Positions 21,069 to 33,124 of a DNA stretch of 64,000 nucleotides are shown here, piece by piece (the stretch's first letter is position 1; every line of letters starts with the position of its first letter). The stretch is from Bufo bufo (Eukaryota > Chordata > Amphibia > Anura > Bufonidae): NCBI RefSeq assembly GCF_905171765.1, contig NC_053392.1, positions 340,101,010 through 340,165,009 on the forward strand, read 5' to 3'. The position numbers and the translations under genes were made by a program. The notes beneath the pieces were generated by a model. That model did not search any database, was not told where the DNA came from, and saw only the letters and a list, made by a program, of their open reading frames with translations.

Positions 21069-22235
21069 GGGGAGGGTAATTATGTTATAGGATGGGAAGA
21101 TAGTGCAATAGATGTCGTATATCTGGACTTCTCCAAAGCATTTGACACTGTACCACATAAAAGGTTAGTATATAAAATGAGAATGCTCAGACTGGTAGAA
21201 AATGTCTGTATGTGGGTAAGTAACTGGCTCAGTAATAGAAAACAGAGGGTGGTTATTAATTGTACACACTCAGATTGGGTCACTGTCACTACTGGCGTAC
21301 CTCAGGGGTCAGTACTGGGCCCTATCCTCTTCAATATATTTATTAATGATCTTGTAGAAGGCTTGCACAGTAAAATATCAATTTTTGCAGATGACACTAA
21401 ACTGTGTAAAATAATTGACACGGAAGAGGACAATATACTGCTACACATGGATCTGGATAGATTGGAGGCTTGGGCAGAGAAGTGGCAGATGAGGTTTAAC
21501 ACTGACAAATGTAAAGTTATGCACATGGGAAGGAATAATGCAAGCCACCAGTACATACTAAATGGTAAACCACTGGGTAACACTGACATGGAAAAGGACC
21601 TAGGAATTTTAGTGAACAGCAAACTAAGCTGTAAAAACCAGTGTCAGGCAGCTGCTGCCAAGGCCAATAAGATAATGGGTTTTATCAAAAGGGGCATAGA
21701 TGCCCGTGATGAGAAAATAGTCCTACCACTTTACAAATCACTGGTCAGACCACACATGGAGTACTGTGTACAGTTCTGGGCTCCTGTGAACAAGGCAGAC
21801 ATAGCAGAGCTGGAGAGGGTTCATAGGAAGGGAAGTAAAGTAATTACGGGAATGAAGGAATTACAGTACCCTGAAAGATTATCAAAATTAGGGTTATTCA
21901 CTTTAGAAAAAAGACGACTGAGGGGAGATTTAATTACTATGTATAAATATATCAGGGGTCAGTACAGGACTGTCCCCTTGTCACATCATCTATTTATCCC
22001 CAGGACTGTGACAAGGGGACATCTTCTGCGCCTAGATGAAAGAAGGTTTGTACACAAACATAGAAGAGGATTCTTTAAGGTAAGAGCAGTGAGACTATGG
22101 AACTCTCTGCCTGAGGAGGTGGTGATGGTGAGTTCACTAAAAGAGTTTAAGTTGGGCCTGGATGTATTTCTGGAGTGTAATAATATTACAGGCTATACAG
22201 GGAGTGCAGAATTATTAGGCAAGTTGTATTTTTGA
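21069..22235 (+). pseudogene. CR1 reverse transcriptase, C-terminal part
   Basis: From about 21,110 the frame reads VVYLDFSKAFDTVPH, then VPQGSVLGP (from 21,297) and the active-site FADDT (about 21,384). It then has the CR1 carboxy-terminal region (PHMEYCVQFWAP, VRLWNSLPEEVV). It ends at 22,235, slightly inside the Tc1 end. The frame is the same as that of ORF1, separated only by the ORF1 stop and about 45 bp. The endonuclease and the start of the RT are deleted, so it cannot encode an active polyprotein. Confidence 0.85.
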
Positions 22236-23763
22236 GGATTCATTTTATTATTGAACAACAACCATGTTCTCAATGAACCCAAAAAAACTCATTAATATCA
22301 AAGCTGAATATTTTTGGAAGTAGTTTTTAGTTTGTTTTTAGTTTTAGCTATTTTAGGGGGATATCTGTGTGTGCAGGTGACTATTACTGTGCATAATTAT
22401 TAGGCAACTTAACAAAAAATAAATATATACCCATTTCAATTATTTATTTTTACCAGTGAAACCAATATAACATCTCAACATTCACAAATATACATTTCTG
22501 ACATTCAAAAACAAAACAAAAACAAATCAGTGACCAATATAGCCACCTTTCTTTGCAAGGATACTCAAAAGCCTGCCATCCATGGATTCTGTCAGTGTTT
22601 TGATCTGTTCACCATCAACATTGCGTGCAGCAGCAACCACAGCCTCCCAGACACTGTTCAGAGAGGTGTACTGTTTTCCCTCCTTGTAAATCTCACATTT
22701 GATGATGGACCACAGGTTCTCAATGGGGTTCAGATCAGGTGAACAAGGAGGCCATGTCATTAGATTTTCTTCTTTTATACCCTTTCTTGCCAGCCACGCT
22801 GTGGAGTACTTGGACGCGTGTGATGGAACATTGTCCTGCATGAAAATCATGTTTTTCTTGAAGGATGCAGACTTCTTCCTGTACCACTGCTTGAAGAAGG
22901 TGTCTTCCAGAAACTGGCAGTAGGACTGGGAGTTGAGCTTGACTCCATCCTCAACCCGAAAAGGCCCCACAAGCTCATCTTTGATGATACCAGCCCAAAC
23001 CGGTATTCCACCTCCACCTTGCTGGCGTCTGAGTCGGACTGGAGCTCTCTGCCCTTTACCAATCCAGCCACGGGCCCATCCATCTGGCCCATCAAGACTC
23101 ACTCTCATTTCATCAGTCCATAAAACCTTAGAAAAATCAGTCTTGAGATATTTCTTGGCCCAGTCTTGACGTTTCAGCTTGTGTGTCTTGTTCAGTGGTG
23201 GTCGTCTTTCAGCCTTTCTTACCTTGGCCATGTCTCTGAGTATTGCACACCTTGTGCTTTTGGGCACTCCAGTGATGTTGCAGCTCTGAAATATGGCCAA
23301 ACTGGTGGCAAGTGGCATCTTGGCAGCTGCACGCTTGACTTTTCTCAGTTCATGGGCAGTTATTTTGCGCCTTGGTTTTTCCACACGCTTCTTGCGACCC
23401 TGTTGACTATTTTGAATGAAACGCTTGATTGTTCGATGATCACGCTTCAGAAGCTTTGCAATTTTAAGAGTGCTGCATCCCTCTGCAAGATATCTCACTA
23501 TTTTTGACTTTTCTGAGCCTGTCAAGTCCTTCTTTTGACCCATTTTGCCAAAGGAAAGGAAGTTGCCTAATAATTATGCACACCTAATATAGGGTGTTGA
23601 TGTCATTAGACCACACCCCTTCTCATTACAGAGATGCACATCACCTAATATGCTTAATTGGTAGTAGGCTTTCGAGCCTATACAGCTTGGAGTAAGACAA
23701 CATGCATAAAGAGGATGATGTGGTCAAAATACTCATTTGCCTAATAATTCTGCACGCAGTGTA
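22196..23763 (-). mobile_element. Tc1/mariner element, DD37E type, inserted in CR1 3' UTR
   Basis: Ends: TACAGGGAGTGCAGAATTAT at the left and the complement of TACACTGCGTGCAGAATTAT at the right, with TA duplication. It has an IR/DR layout. The 20-bp word GCAGAATTATTAGGCAAGTT (22,206) recurs as GCATAATTATTAGGCAACTT (22,391). Inverted versions lie at 23,560-23,579 and 23,736-23,753. Excising it rejoins CR1 tail sequence. Length 1,568 bp. The transposase is intact. Confidence 0.92.
22527..23543 (-). CDS. Tc1/mariner transposase, DD37E, intact 338-aa frame
   Basis: ATG 23,543 (MGQKKDLTGSEKSKIV) to TGA/TAA-terminated end at 22,527. An N-terminal helix-turn-helix pair (about 1-115; LKIAKLLKRDHRTIKRFI) precedes the DDE domain. 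Catalytic residues: D144 (VLWTDEMRV), D237 (FMQDNVPSHASK) and E275 ([11 protein letters not shown]). Between D237 and E275 there are 37 residues, placing it outside the common DD34E group. DD37E elements of vertebrates have been described as the TRT group; the assignment here is from spacing only. No stop or frameshift is seen, and the subterminal repeats are present, so it may be functional. Confidence 0.9.
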   Translation of the reverse strand: MGQKKDLTGSEKSKIVRYLAEGCSTLKIAKLLKRDHRTIKRFIQNSQQGRKKRVEKPRRKITAHELRKVKRAAAKMPLATSLAIFQSCNITGVPKSTRCAILRDMAKVRKAERRPPLNKTHKLKRQDWAKKYLKTDFSKVLWTDEMRVSLDGPDGWARGWIGKGQRAPVRLRRQQGGGGIPVWAGIIKDELVGPFRVEDGVKLNSQSYCQFLEDTFFKQWYRKKSASFKKNMIFMQDNVPSHASKYSTAWLARKGIKEENLMTWPPCSPDLNPIENLWSIIKCEIYKEGKQYTSLNSVWEAVVAAARNVDGEQIKTLTESMDGRLLSILAKKGGYIGH

Positions 23764-24011
23764 GCTAGTAGACAGGGGTCATTGATCCAGGGAGTTATCT
23801 GATTGCCTAAATGGAGTCAAGAAGGAATTCTTTTCCCCTTCAGTGGGGAAAATTGACTTCTACCTCACAGGGTTTGTTTTTGCCTTCCTCTGGATCAACT
23901 TGCAGGAAAACAGGTGAAACTGGATGGACAAATGTCTTTTTTCGGCCTTATATACTATGTTACTACTATAAGTGGCATAATGTACAATAGCCTGACCCTT
24001 CTAGACTTCAT

Positions 24012-24334
24012 TTGGGTGCACTAGCAGCCCAGCATTACATTGGTTTAGTTATGGAACCAAAGGTACAGTCATTTTGCCAAAGTGTCCCAGGAGTATTTTT
24101 TCAACAGGACTATGCTAGGCTCCCTTTCGCTTATGCTACTTCGACCAGCCTGGGTGGCCTAAACACACTGTGGCCTGCAGCATCGAGCACATCTAGTCAT
24201 CATTGGCCAGCAATTTCAAAGGGAGCTTCTAGCAGCGGATCTTGATGATTTCCATGCCCAAGTGCATTCAGTGTGGCAAAACATTCCTCAGACAACTATT
24301 AAACTCATAGATAGAAGACCCCAAGACGTATAAG
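24012..24334 (+). pseudogene. Relic of a Tc1-like transposase C-terminus
   Basis: Fragments in shifting frames resemble a DDE domain: VFFQQDYARLPFAYAT (FQQDNARPH-like), then IEH..IIGQQF, then VWQNIPQTTIKLIDRRP. Frames change several times and no ends are visible. It is cut at the right by the CAGTGGCGTAGC repeat at 24,335. Only a decayed fragment of an old copy. Confidence 0.55.
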
Positions 24335-24795
24335 CAGTGGCGTAGCATGGGGGGGGGGGGGGGGGGGGGGGGGGCGTTGCCCCGGGTGCCAAATTGCAGG
24401 GGGCACCAGGCAGCAGAAATTTCAATGAGGGCCATGGGAGCCTATGGCTCCCATCCCCTCCGTTATGCCTCATAGGCCTATGAGGCAATAGAGCGACGCA
24501 GAACTCGGTCACGAGTACCTCACTGTGACCTTCTGCGTCGGATCTCGCGAGAGATTACATTAATAATAAAGAGGGGGCCATTATATTAATAATAAAGAGG
24601 GGGCCATTATATTAATACTAAAGAGGGGGCCATTATATTAATAATAAAGAGGGGGCCATTATATTAATAAAAAAGACGGGGCCATAATATTAATAATAAT
24701 ACTAATACAGAGGGGGCCATTTTAATATACAGGGGGAATAATATTATGGGGAATGGGGGAACTATCTGTCTGGCTCTAGCACACAGGAGGGGTAC
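24335..24795. repeat. hAT-like repeat with a 26-base G run and a 26-bp tandem array
   Basis: Starts CAGTGGCGTAGCATGG, an end motif shared by frog hAT MITEs, then a run of 26 G (24,349-24,374). From about 24,551 to 24,735 some six to seven units of ATTATATTAATAATAAAG + AGGGGGCC (26 bp) follow. No right end matching the left was found. Confidence 0.55.
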
Positions 24796-25526
24796 TGTCA
24801 CGGAACGCCGAGGCGCTCGCTCTCCTCAGCGCCGTCGGCGTCCCATTTCTGTGCAGGAGCGAGGACGCGCACAGCGTCCTCGTCTCCTATGTGATAGGGG
24901 GCGGGACGGACCGGCCATGCACGTCTCCTCTGCGTGGCCGGCGTCCTCAGTTCCCCCAGCAACCAGGGGAGGTCTGAACACCGAGCTGGGCACTCAGTGC
25001 TCAGCTGTACTCCCTAGTGTGGGTCATGTGGCGCTGGCCACGTCACATGACCCCAGCTAGCCAGTATTTAACAGGCAGCCTGCTGGCCACAGGTTGCCTG
25101 TTAATTAGGTTCGGACGATTTCTGGTTTCCTGTATACTTACCTGATCCTGTGTTCCCTGACGATCCTCTGCCTGCTCCTCCTGTACTGCACGACTCTCCT
25201 GGTATTCTGACCCCGGCTTCCACCTGATGATTCTTTGCGGACTCTTGTTGTACTTTATTACTCTCCTGGTATTTGACCATGGCATCTCCTGACTATTCTC
25301 TGCTTTATCCCTTTGTACTGCGTTACTCTCTTGGTATGGACCCAGTCCGTTCACGATCTGTTATTTGTCTTGTCTGTCCTCCCTGCACGTATCCTAAGTT
25401 AGGGACTGCCGTCCAGTTGTCCCCAGTCGTCAGGACTTGCGAGGCAAGTAGGCAGGGCCAGGGGTTAGGGTGAAGCGCAGTGGTCACTATCCTCCACCCT
25501 GTCTGTAGTGTACGTGACCCGTTACA
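24796..25526 (+). mobile_element. Probable solo LTR, 731 bp
   Basis: Begins TGTCACGGAACGCCG and ends GTGACCCGTTACA, so it has TG..CA type termini of an LTR. A TATA-like CAGTATTTAAC occurs near 25,062. No internal retroelement genes adjoin it and the flanks do not give a matching duplication, so the call as a gypsy-type solo LTR is tentative. Confidence 0.45.
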
Positions 25527-26143
25527 ATGATTATTTTCAAATGGGGAACATTTAGATAATATAAATTGTGAATCCTCACAGGAAACGCTGACTTGCAAAA
25601 ATTACTTATCTCATCCAGCCTGAGGTATAATATAGCCAGTTGCTGCAGATCATTTTCTCAAGCGTAAGTATTTTTGCTGAGAAGTGCTTCGCCATAAAGG
25701 CTTAAAATTGGGCAATTATTGGGAGGGTATTGAACGAATGATCATTCAAAAAGACTTAAAAATCTATTGTTTGTTGGCCGATCACTGGGCATGTTTACAT
25801 GGAGTAATGATCAGGAACGAATGTTTCTATGAATCTTGAAGGCCCATTTACATTGGCAGATTTTCTGCTAGTAATGAGTCTCAATTAACACAGCAAGAAG
25901 ATCGACGTTCGTTTAACTGCATTTACTGTACATGGAGCAAACATGGGCCCTGTATGTAACTGAAAAATCGTTTGTATGATCATCCGAGTGAATATAGTTT
26001 CATTATTGTTGGCAGGACATGCCAGTTTACATGTGCTACTGACACCGATGATTTTCATGCCTGCATAGAAGATGCAATCAGTCAACAAAGGACTGTTGGC
26101 ACAGGGCAGTGATCAAGACCATGCAGTTGAAAGCATAATCATT
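25527..26143. other. Unassigned DNA
   Basis: No gene or repeat recognised. Confidence 0.4.
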
Positions 26144-27013
26144 TGTAGTGTCCCACATATGTGTGTATGGTCCACTCCAAATTGTTATGTATAGTATGAT
26201 GTCATTTTGCACTATTTTGTTTGTCTATGCTGCTGAATCCATATTACAGGCTGGTAACATGCATTACATACTTCCACCACTAGAGGTCATCATCACACCA
26301 TTTATATAGTGCAGCCACAGGAAGTTAGAGGGAGAATAGAAGTTGGGAGTTAGGAGGAATGAGAGGAGAAAGGCTTGTCTCTGTTCTCCCGGGCGTAGCC
26401 CAGAGAACCAATTTACCTCAACCTTTGAGTCCAAGATTAGGACTATCTGATCCTACACTGTAGATAACCCTTCCGGGGTATAAAGGGAATGATCACTTTG
26501 AGGAGTGCAACCTTTTAAAATAATGAAGCAGAGAGTTTGCCTGCCGTGAGGGAGATCGCCCTTTGGTTGCTGGATTACTGAACTATAGACTATTGGCAAA
26601 GGAAGATAATGTTTTAGTCACCTTTGCATTAGGTGGAGAGTTTCTAAGCTACAGGCTGCCCACCATAACCAAGGACAGAAAGGTCATCTGTCAGAATACT
26701 TACTTACAGAGGATCCAAACTGCTATTGAAAGGCTGAGTGACAAAAGCAAGATCAGGAACCAAGTACAAGTAAGAACATCACCTCTACTAAAGTGAGCTG
26801 GAGCTAACCTCTACACTTCACCTCAAGGAGCCTGCTAATTTGGATTTGCAGCTTTACCCTTTTTGCCATCTGTATGCAAGACAAAGTGATGATATTGGAT
26901 GCCTTACTATATCTGACAAGTAAAGTTCCTGTTTGGTTTAACTACTGCCTCATTCTTCATTCTTCTGCTCCATCTCTTAATTGCACCTTGCGGTGCTGGC
27001 GTCACAAACTACA
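26144..27013 (+). mobile_element. Possible decayed LTR
   Basis: Begins TGTAGTGTCCCACAT, has a TATA-like CATTTATATAGTGC near 26,300 and a tail GTAAAGTTCCTGTTTGG near 26,920 of the kind seen before LTR polyadenylation sites. The right limit is uncertain and no gag/pol is nearby. Confidence 0.3.
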
Positions 27014-28511
27014 GCACAGGGGCCCAGCCACCAAAGCACTCTAAGCTTACACACTACCATCAAGGGCACCTCAACTTCCATCTGGCTGGTGTTCCCTGCA
27101 ACCGAGAGTGCCCCGGAGGATTTAGTGCTGTCTTCCCATCCACTGCACGCCGGCCCAGGGGACAACTTAACTGTGAGTAAATGAACTACTATACCCACCG
27201 GTTCACCACCACTAAACTCACTATCCCCTGTGTTCCAGCACGTTGCACATTTAGCCGATCATCAGCACATATGAATGAACCTTACGGGGGTTGTCCCCCT
27301 TCGAGGAGCCTTTTGGCCAGACCATCCAGGTTGCCAGAGTTGTGGAAGGAAGTGTACTTACCTGCTTTCCACAGCCGGTTTACAGTCCATTTGATCCCCC
27401 ACTGCCAAGAGCTGCGTAGGCACATGTAACCACTGTCATACCGGATGATGATGAGCAGGACCAGAGCATGGCAGCAGGTGACGAAAGGAACCCGGTGGCG
27501 GGAGCAGGTAAGTATGTGGAGGATTGTCTGGCCAAAAGGCAATGAAAGGTAGAGAACCCCTTTGTAACAGGACAGAATAGAAAGAAAAGTTGATTTGCAA
27601 ATTGCAACCCTGCAGTTTGACTATAGTACTGAGGCTGTGCAGGTCCATCAGGAACATGGGAATCCCTATTGCAAGCTAGGGTAAGTTGAAGAATGTTTTC
27701 TCATTTGTAGGACCTTCATCAAAGCCAGATGCCCCCTTTGCATGTTTGTCTCCATGGCAATTTATATTCAGTGTGGCGTTCCTTGTATGATAATTGAATA
27801 GCAAATGAGTACAATGTGCAACTAATAATCTGCTAATTGGAATCCTTTCATTGAATATTGTAAACTGGACATGATTATGCATCAAAATAAAATGAATTAT
27901 TAATGTCCACAAATGAGGGTGTAATGGATGAATAAAATGAGAATGCAGCTCTGACTGTACAGAGACATTTTAGTACTGAATGAGGGTTCCTGAATGAGTG
28001 CATTGACTTTTTCTGTATTAATAAGTGAAATTCTTTCGAGCAGGACATATAACCCCTAATGGTCAAATGGCCCTTGGCACAAAGAAGAACAATTCAGAGT
28101 TGCCCCCGATGACATCACTTATAATCTGCATCTCAGCCTTCTGTCAGGCTCTAAATAATAAGCCACATATCTCTCTTTATTTATATTGCATAATTTTCCT
28201 GAACCGTTGCCCGGCATATAGGGAGTTCAGTATTCTCCATGGCTACACAACTTTACTGACTGAAAAACTGATGCCATTACTAAAACTTGTGTTCTCATGA
28301 TTGTCCAGAAGCCGCAGCGCAAACAGCATTTTAGGAGACTAGGGTCTTTGTCATAGCTTCATACATATTCCTCCCACAGGTTATCTTCAATCTTGCCAGT
28401 AGAAATATGACTATGGCAAATATGCAGCATACACAATACTCTTATCAACCAGTTTAATACAGAATGGAAAACATTTCCAGAGGTATCATTGTTCTAACAG
28501 TTTTCAGTGAT
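27014..28511. other. Unassigned DNA
   Basis: No convincing gene. Short open frames occur on both strands without recognisable motifs. A CA-rich conserved patch near 27,500 looks repeat-like but has no assignment. Confidence 0.4.
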
Positions 28512-29650
28512 GAACAGGGCTGGACTGCCAATCTGGCAATTATGGCAAATGTCAGACGGGCCAATGCTGGAATGTTTTGCCCAGGGCACCAACAGTAGCG
28601 GCTGCCGTAGATACAACTGCATTAGCATTCTTTGAACAGCGATACATCTGAATTATCCCATTTTGTGAATTTCCTCATGATGGGACTATTAAAGGATTAT
28701 CTTATCTTAATAGTGCAGCAGGGCATGGGAACCATTGGTTCACTCTCATAGGCCCATAGGCCACAGCTCACTACTCCTGAAGCTTATGAGGTAGCACAGG
28801 ATGTCCTACAGCGATGACATCATCGTAACCACCTGTGCTGGGCCTCAAGCAGTTGTGATGACTTGGCGACCGCCTTCAATGGGACATCAACAACTCAGGA
28901 CGCAGGCCAAAAAAGGCCTGTGGCCTGATTTACAGACTAAAGCTTGGAGAGGGACTTGGATATGTTTTTTTCCCTGTCACTTTTAGCGCAATACAGAGGG
29001 GGCAGTGCAGGGGACATCATAACTACTGAGAGCACTACAGGGAAACAGGGGCAATACAGGAGGGGCATTATAACTACTAGGGCCCTATAGAGGGCATTAT
29101 AACTACTGGGGGCACTATAGAAGGATCTTATTACTACTGGCAGCACTACAGCGGGACTTTATGAGTATTAGGGCAATATAGAGGGGGCATAACTACTTGG
29201 GACACTACAGAGACCTTATTACTACTGGGAGAACTTTAGGAAATCTTAATACTGCTGAGGGCACTTTAGGAGGCCATATTACTACACAGGGCACTTTAGT
29301 GGGCACTATTACTATTTGGGACGTTTTAGAGGGCCTTATTACTACTAGGAGCATTTTGGTGGGGCCTTATTACTACTGGGGGCACTTTTGGGACCTTATT
29401 ACTGTTTGGGGCATATCAGGGAGCCTTATTACTACTGGGAGCATTTTAAGGGGGCTTATTACTACAGGGGGCACTTTAGGGGGCCTTAATACTACTGGGT
29501 GTACTTTAGTGGGCCTTATTACTATGGGGCACTTTAAGGAGCCTTATTAGTACCGGTGCCACTTTAGGGGTCATTACTGCTGAGGGCACTATGGGGCATT
29601 ATTCTTACTGGAGTACTATTATTGGCCACAATATCAAGGGTACTACTAAT
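28512..29650. mobile_element. Inverted copy of the composite repeat at 4,155-5,765, with minisatellite
   Basis: Begins CAGGGCTGGACTGCC, then AATGTCAGACGGGCCAATGC and TGTTTTGCCCAGGG, the reverse of 5,640-5,750. The segment GATGACATCATCGTAACCACC (about 28,815) is the reverse of 5,475-5,500. From 28,990 to about 29,600 the ~30-bp minisatellite runs as GGGGGCACTTTAG then GGCCTTATTACTACT. No transposase. Confidence 0.55.
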
Positions 29651-32600
29651 GGGGGCACTCTGGGATAGAATAACATAAAATTGCATAGAAAAGTACAAAA
29701 GGCCCAACTTGAGTTGCATCTTCCGGGGCTCTGTTTTGTACTTTTATGCGATTTTATATTATTCCTCTGTGAGTATAATTAAAGCATGTGGATTCTGTTG
29801 ATTGCCGCAGTGCTTCACTGTGTGGACCATGGTCCTATTTTTCCTTATACATCTGTGAGGAACAGTGATGTAACATAGTCATGGACTTTGGGATTCCTTG
29901 CCAGTGAGACCTTTCTTATACAGCATGCGCCAGTTTATGATGTTTTGTGGTAGAGTATGACCAAGCTCTTTCTGATGCAGCAGCCTAGAGTCTGAATCAC
30001 TACCAAAGTTACAAATGTGATTTACTGGTTCAAGAACTTGACTTGGGGTCCCCCTCATAGTGTTGGGGAAGTGGAGGTTTACATTACAAGGGTATAACTC
30101 GATACACACAGGATGACCTACAGCCGTTTCACGTCAGCAGACGATTTCTCAAGGCCTATTGGAAAGCATCGTAAACCCACCTTAAATCCTCCTTGCTCCT
30201 TTCCAAATGGACTACAGATCTGTACCAAATACAATGAACAATACAAGCATATCTGATGTATCTAGTGTTAGGTTTGCAGGCATACAAAGGTGTTTTTTTC
30301 CCGCAAATAATGGAATGGATCGTCACAACAGGGTTCTTCATCAAAAAGCTTTATGGCTATCCTGTGTGTATCGAGGTATACCTGTGTAATGTACCCGAGC
30401 TAATAAAAGATGGTGGATTTATCCTAAGGCGAGTGCTGTACTGTTTCTTCTAGACTTGGATGAATTGGAGTACTTTCCATTTTATCACTAAACACCTCTG
30501 GACATTGTGGAATCAAAAGTCCCAGGAGGTCTCTATACTGGATTGGAAGCAGAAGGTGCAGACTGGAAGTACTAGACACTGTGACTGACAGAGGTGGTGG
30601 TGCAGGCACAGTGGCAGGAGGTGGTGGTACCAGAGAGGTAGTGGTCAAAACATCCAGGCAGGCTGAGATGATGTTCAGGTTTTTCATAAGTTGCTACTGG
30701 TGACCACGCTGACTAGATTGATGTATCTATATATGACACTATTTTGATGATGGGATCTTTCTCTGTGTCAAGGACTGACCAGGGTGACTAGGAGGTTCCT
30801 GACACGGGATGGCCCCTATGGGGGCAGCTATTCCATTTATAGGCAGGGTTTAAATAGTAACAGGGTGAGAAATAGGGAAATCCTTTTTCCTTCTAGTTCT
30901 TCCTACCTTTTAAACCAATTATTGGTAGGAAATGACAATAAGCTATTTTATGATATATCCATATTAAAAGTTAAGTTTTAGTGGTGTTTCCTCTGTGACA
31001 TGACCACACTGACTAGTCAGTTTCTTATAAACTTCCAGTACACCCATCTTGGGTGGACCAGCGGGTTCTATGACCTGTTACAGTCGTGGGTGTGGAACCA
31101 CTGACCAACAGATTTGACTTTGGAGTACTCCTAAGATCGTTATTCTGGCAGTCCCCTGGTATTCACCCTTTAACCCCCGTACAGGTATCTGGAGTTTGTT
31201 ACAGGGGAACCACTGGGCTTATACCTCCTGGAGTAGTTTCTGTATGATTGACAGCTGATCCATTGGGGGTCAATAGATACTGGTGCAGAGCACCTAGGGG
31301 TCAGGCAAAAACTACAGTCAGGGACAAGCAGCGGTCAGGGCAGAGTATTTTTAATAAGGTAAACAATGTGAGGACAGGATAGGCAATAAAGTGTCAATAT
31401 AGAGATCAGGGCACAGGTCATTTCAGGCAGCAGAGGGTCAGCAGCAGGAAAATGGGCAGATACATGGGAAGACAACAAATACAGGACATCTTAGCAGGCT
31501 AGTAACCTATTGCTTAGGCACCTTTCAAAGGGAAAGGTGCCATAAGTACCTCAAGGTGGCCAGCCATAGGCTGGCTGGCCCTTTAAGAACTGGAGGAACA
31601 GCACTGCAAATGGTCATACGGCATTTCTAGCTGGTGTCAGCAGTTACATACAGCTGACATCTTACTGCAACTGCTGGGATTGGAGCTAGCAAAGATAGCT
31701 CAGATTCTGTCAGTTTAACCTCTAAGATGCAGCAGTCAATATCAACCAAGACATCTAAGTGGCTGATAGAGAAAAGAAGTTCCCTCTGTACTGGCCCCCC
31801 GCATTCATGGTATTGGTTGCTATGACAACTGAGGCCAAACAATGATCCCTTGGTCTGCTAGTTATGGAAGCTGATTACATCCTGCCAGAGCCTATCGAGC
31901 ATAGTACACTTCATAGTACAAAATAACAAGTATAGTATATGAGGTATTGCAGTATATTATACTTGCAAAGTTCAAGTCCCCTAGTGAGACTAACAAAAAA
32001 GTAAAAAAATAAAAATAAAAGAATGGTTTAGAAGAATTAAAAAAAAATCTTTTTAAGTAATAAAAGTTTTGCAATTATCTCATTATCTATCTCTTAAAGG
32101 AGTTGTTCAAGAATTGTACTGTATGTGTGTCTATGTGTATGTATGTGGCCGGACCTGTAAAGGGAAACTTGCTTACCTGTTTCCCGACACTGGTTCCCCT
32201 CTCCTTCCACTCCCGGCCTGCGATGCTCCGCTGGGCTCCCTCACTGAAAATATCCTGTTTGATGCCACCTGCAGCCAACCACTAGCCCTGCTCCCCTTAT
32301 GTCATGACAAATGATCACATGATGCAAGTGTATACAGTCACTGCTGCAGCCAGTGATTGGCTGCAGGCGGAATAAAACTGGATGTTTTCAGCGAGGGACC
32401 TCAGCAGAACATTGCACCCCCCATTTTTGCACAAGATGAAAGCCATGAAAAATTACTGTGTTTTTTTTAACTAAGAGACACTTCTGACTATGAGATGACC
32501 CAAGAAAATTAGATTTTTTTTTTTACTTATTAAACCTTCCCTGGTGCTTCAATGATGTAGAGGGATGAAGGTCACTAACTTTGGGGTCATAGCATTAGTT

Positions 32601-32795
32601 TATGGTCAGCTCCTGTTAACCTTAGTGTGTCATCTGCTGACTATTGAAACAAACAGCAATGGTGCATGTGGTTACCTCATTAAATGATGCAAATGAAGAA
32701 CCAGGAGACAGGCTTATACAGTTTGAGGACCACTCCAGCAATGCCCCTGGTGCTCAATATAGACGCCTCCATTGTTAAAAACACTCCCCTTACCC
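29651..32795. other. Unassigned intergenic stretch with minor repeats
   Basis: No gene could be supported. A loose inverted repeat pairs 30,070-30,118 with 30,353-30,404 (shared core CGATACACACAGGAT), enclosing a segment that, on the minus strand, reads CTGCTGACGTGAAACGGCTG and might be a Penelope-like or other retroelement tail. Positions 31,975-32,070 contain a common A-rich repeat after AAGTCCCCTAGTGAGACTA. The rest is unassigned. Confidence 0.35.
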
Positions 32796-32798
32796 TTA

Positions 32799-33124
32799 GG
32801 CCTCTTGCACACAACCCAATGTATTTTGCAGTCTGCAAAAAACAGATCCGCAAAAAATACGGATGACATCCGTGTGCATTCCGTATTTTGCGGAACGGAA
32901 CAGCTGGCTCTTCACAAAACAGTACTATCCTTGTTCGTAATGCGGACAATAATAGGACATGTTCTATTTTTTTGCGGAATGAAAATATGGACATAAGGAA
33001 ACGGAATGCACACGGAGTAAATTCATTTTTTTTTCCGGACCCATTAAAATGAATGGTTCCGCATACGGTCCGCAAAAAAAATGGAACGGACACGGAAAGA
33101 AAATAAGTTTGTGTGCAAGAGGCC
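32799..33124. mobile_element. Harbinger-like MITE, 326 bp
   Basis: Ends GGCCTCTTGCACACA and TGTGTGCAAGAGGCC are perfect inverted repeats of 15 bp. TTA is duplicated at 32,796-32,798 and 33,125-33,127. The interior is rich in the CGGAATGC/GCATTCCG and CCGCAAAAAA words. Confidence 0.8.

Larger units (their letters stand above)
20000..23965 (+). mobile_element. CR1-type LINE, middle deleted, 3' UTR hit by a Tc1
   Basis: The LINE has an esterase-domain ORF1, then jumps directly to the late part of the reverse transcriptase, so the endonuclease and most of the RT fingers are missing. The 3' UTR continues after the Tc1 insertion (22,196-23,763) with GCTAGTAGACAGGGGTCATT and ends near 23,965 around ATACTATGTTACTAC, a simple tail typical of CR1. 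The 5' limit is approximate. Confidence 0.85.

Noticed and set aside
29197..29550. 117-codon frame rich in Gly, Thr, Leu
   Set aside because: Translation of the ~30-bp minisatellite; periodicity explains the open frame.
30120..30180. Possible Penelope-like ribozyme on the minus strand (CTGCTGACGTGAAACG)
   Set aside because: The conserved hammerhead core CTGATGA..GAAA is not matched well and no Penelope gene is nearby.
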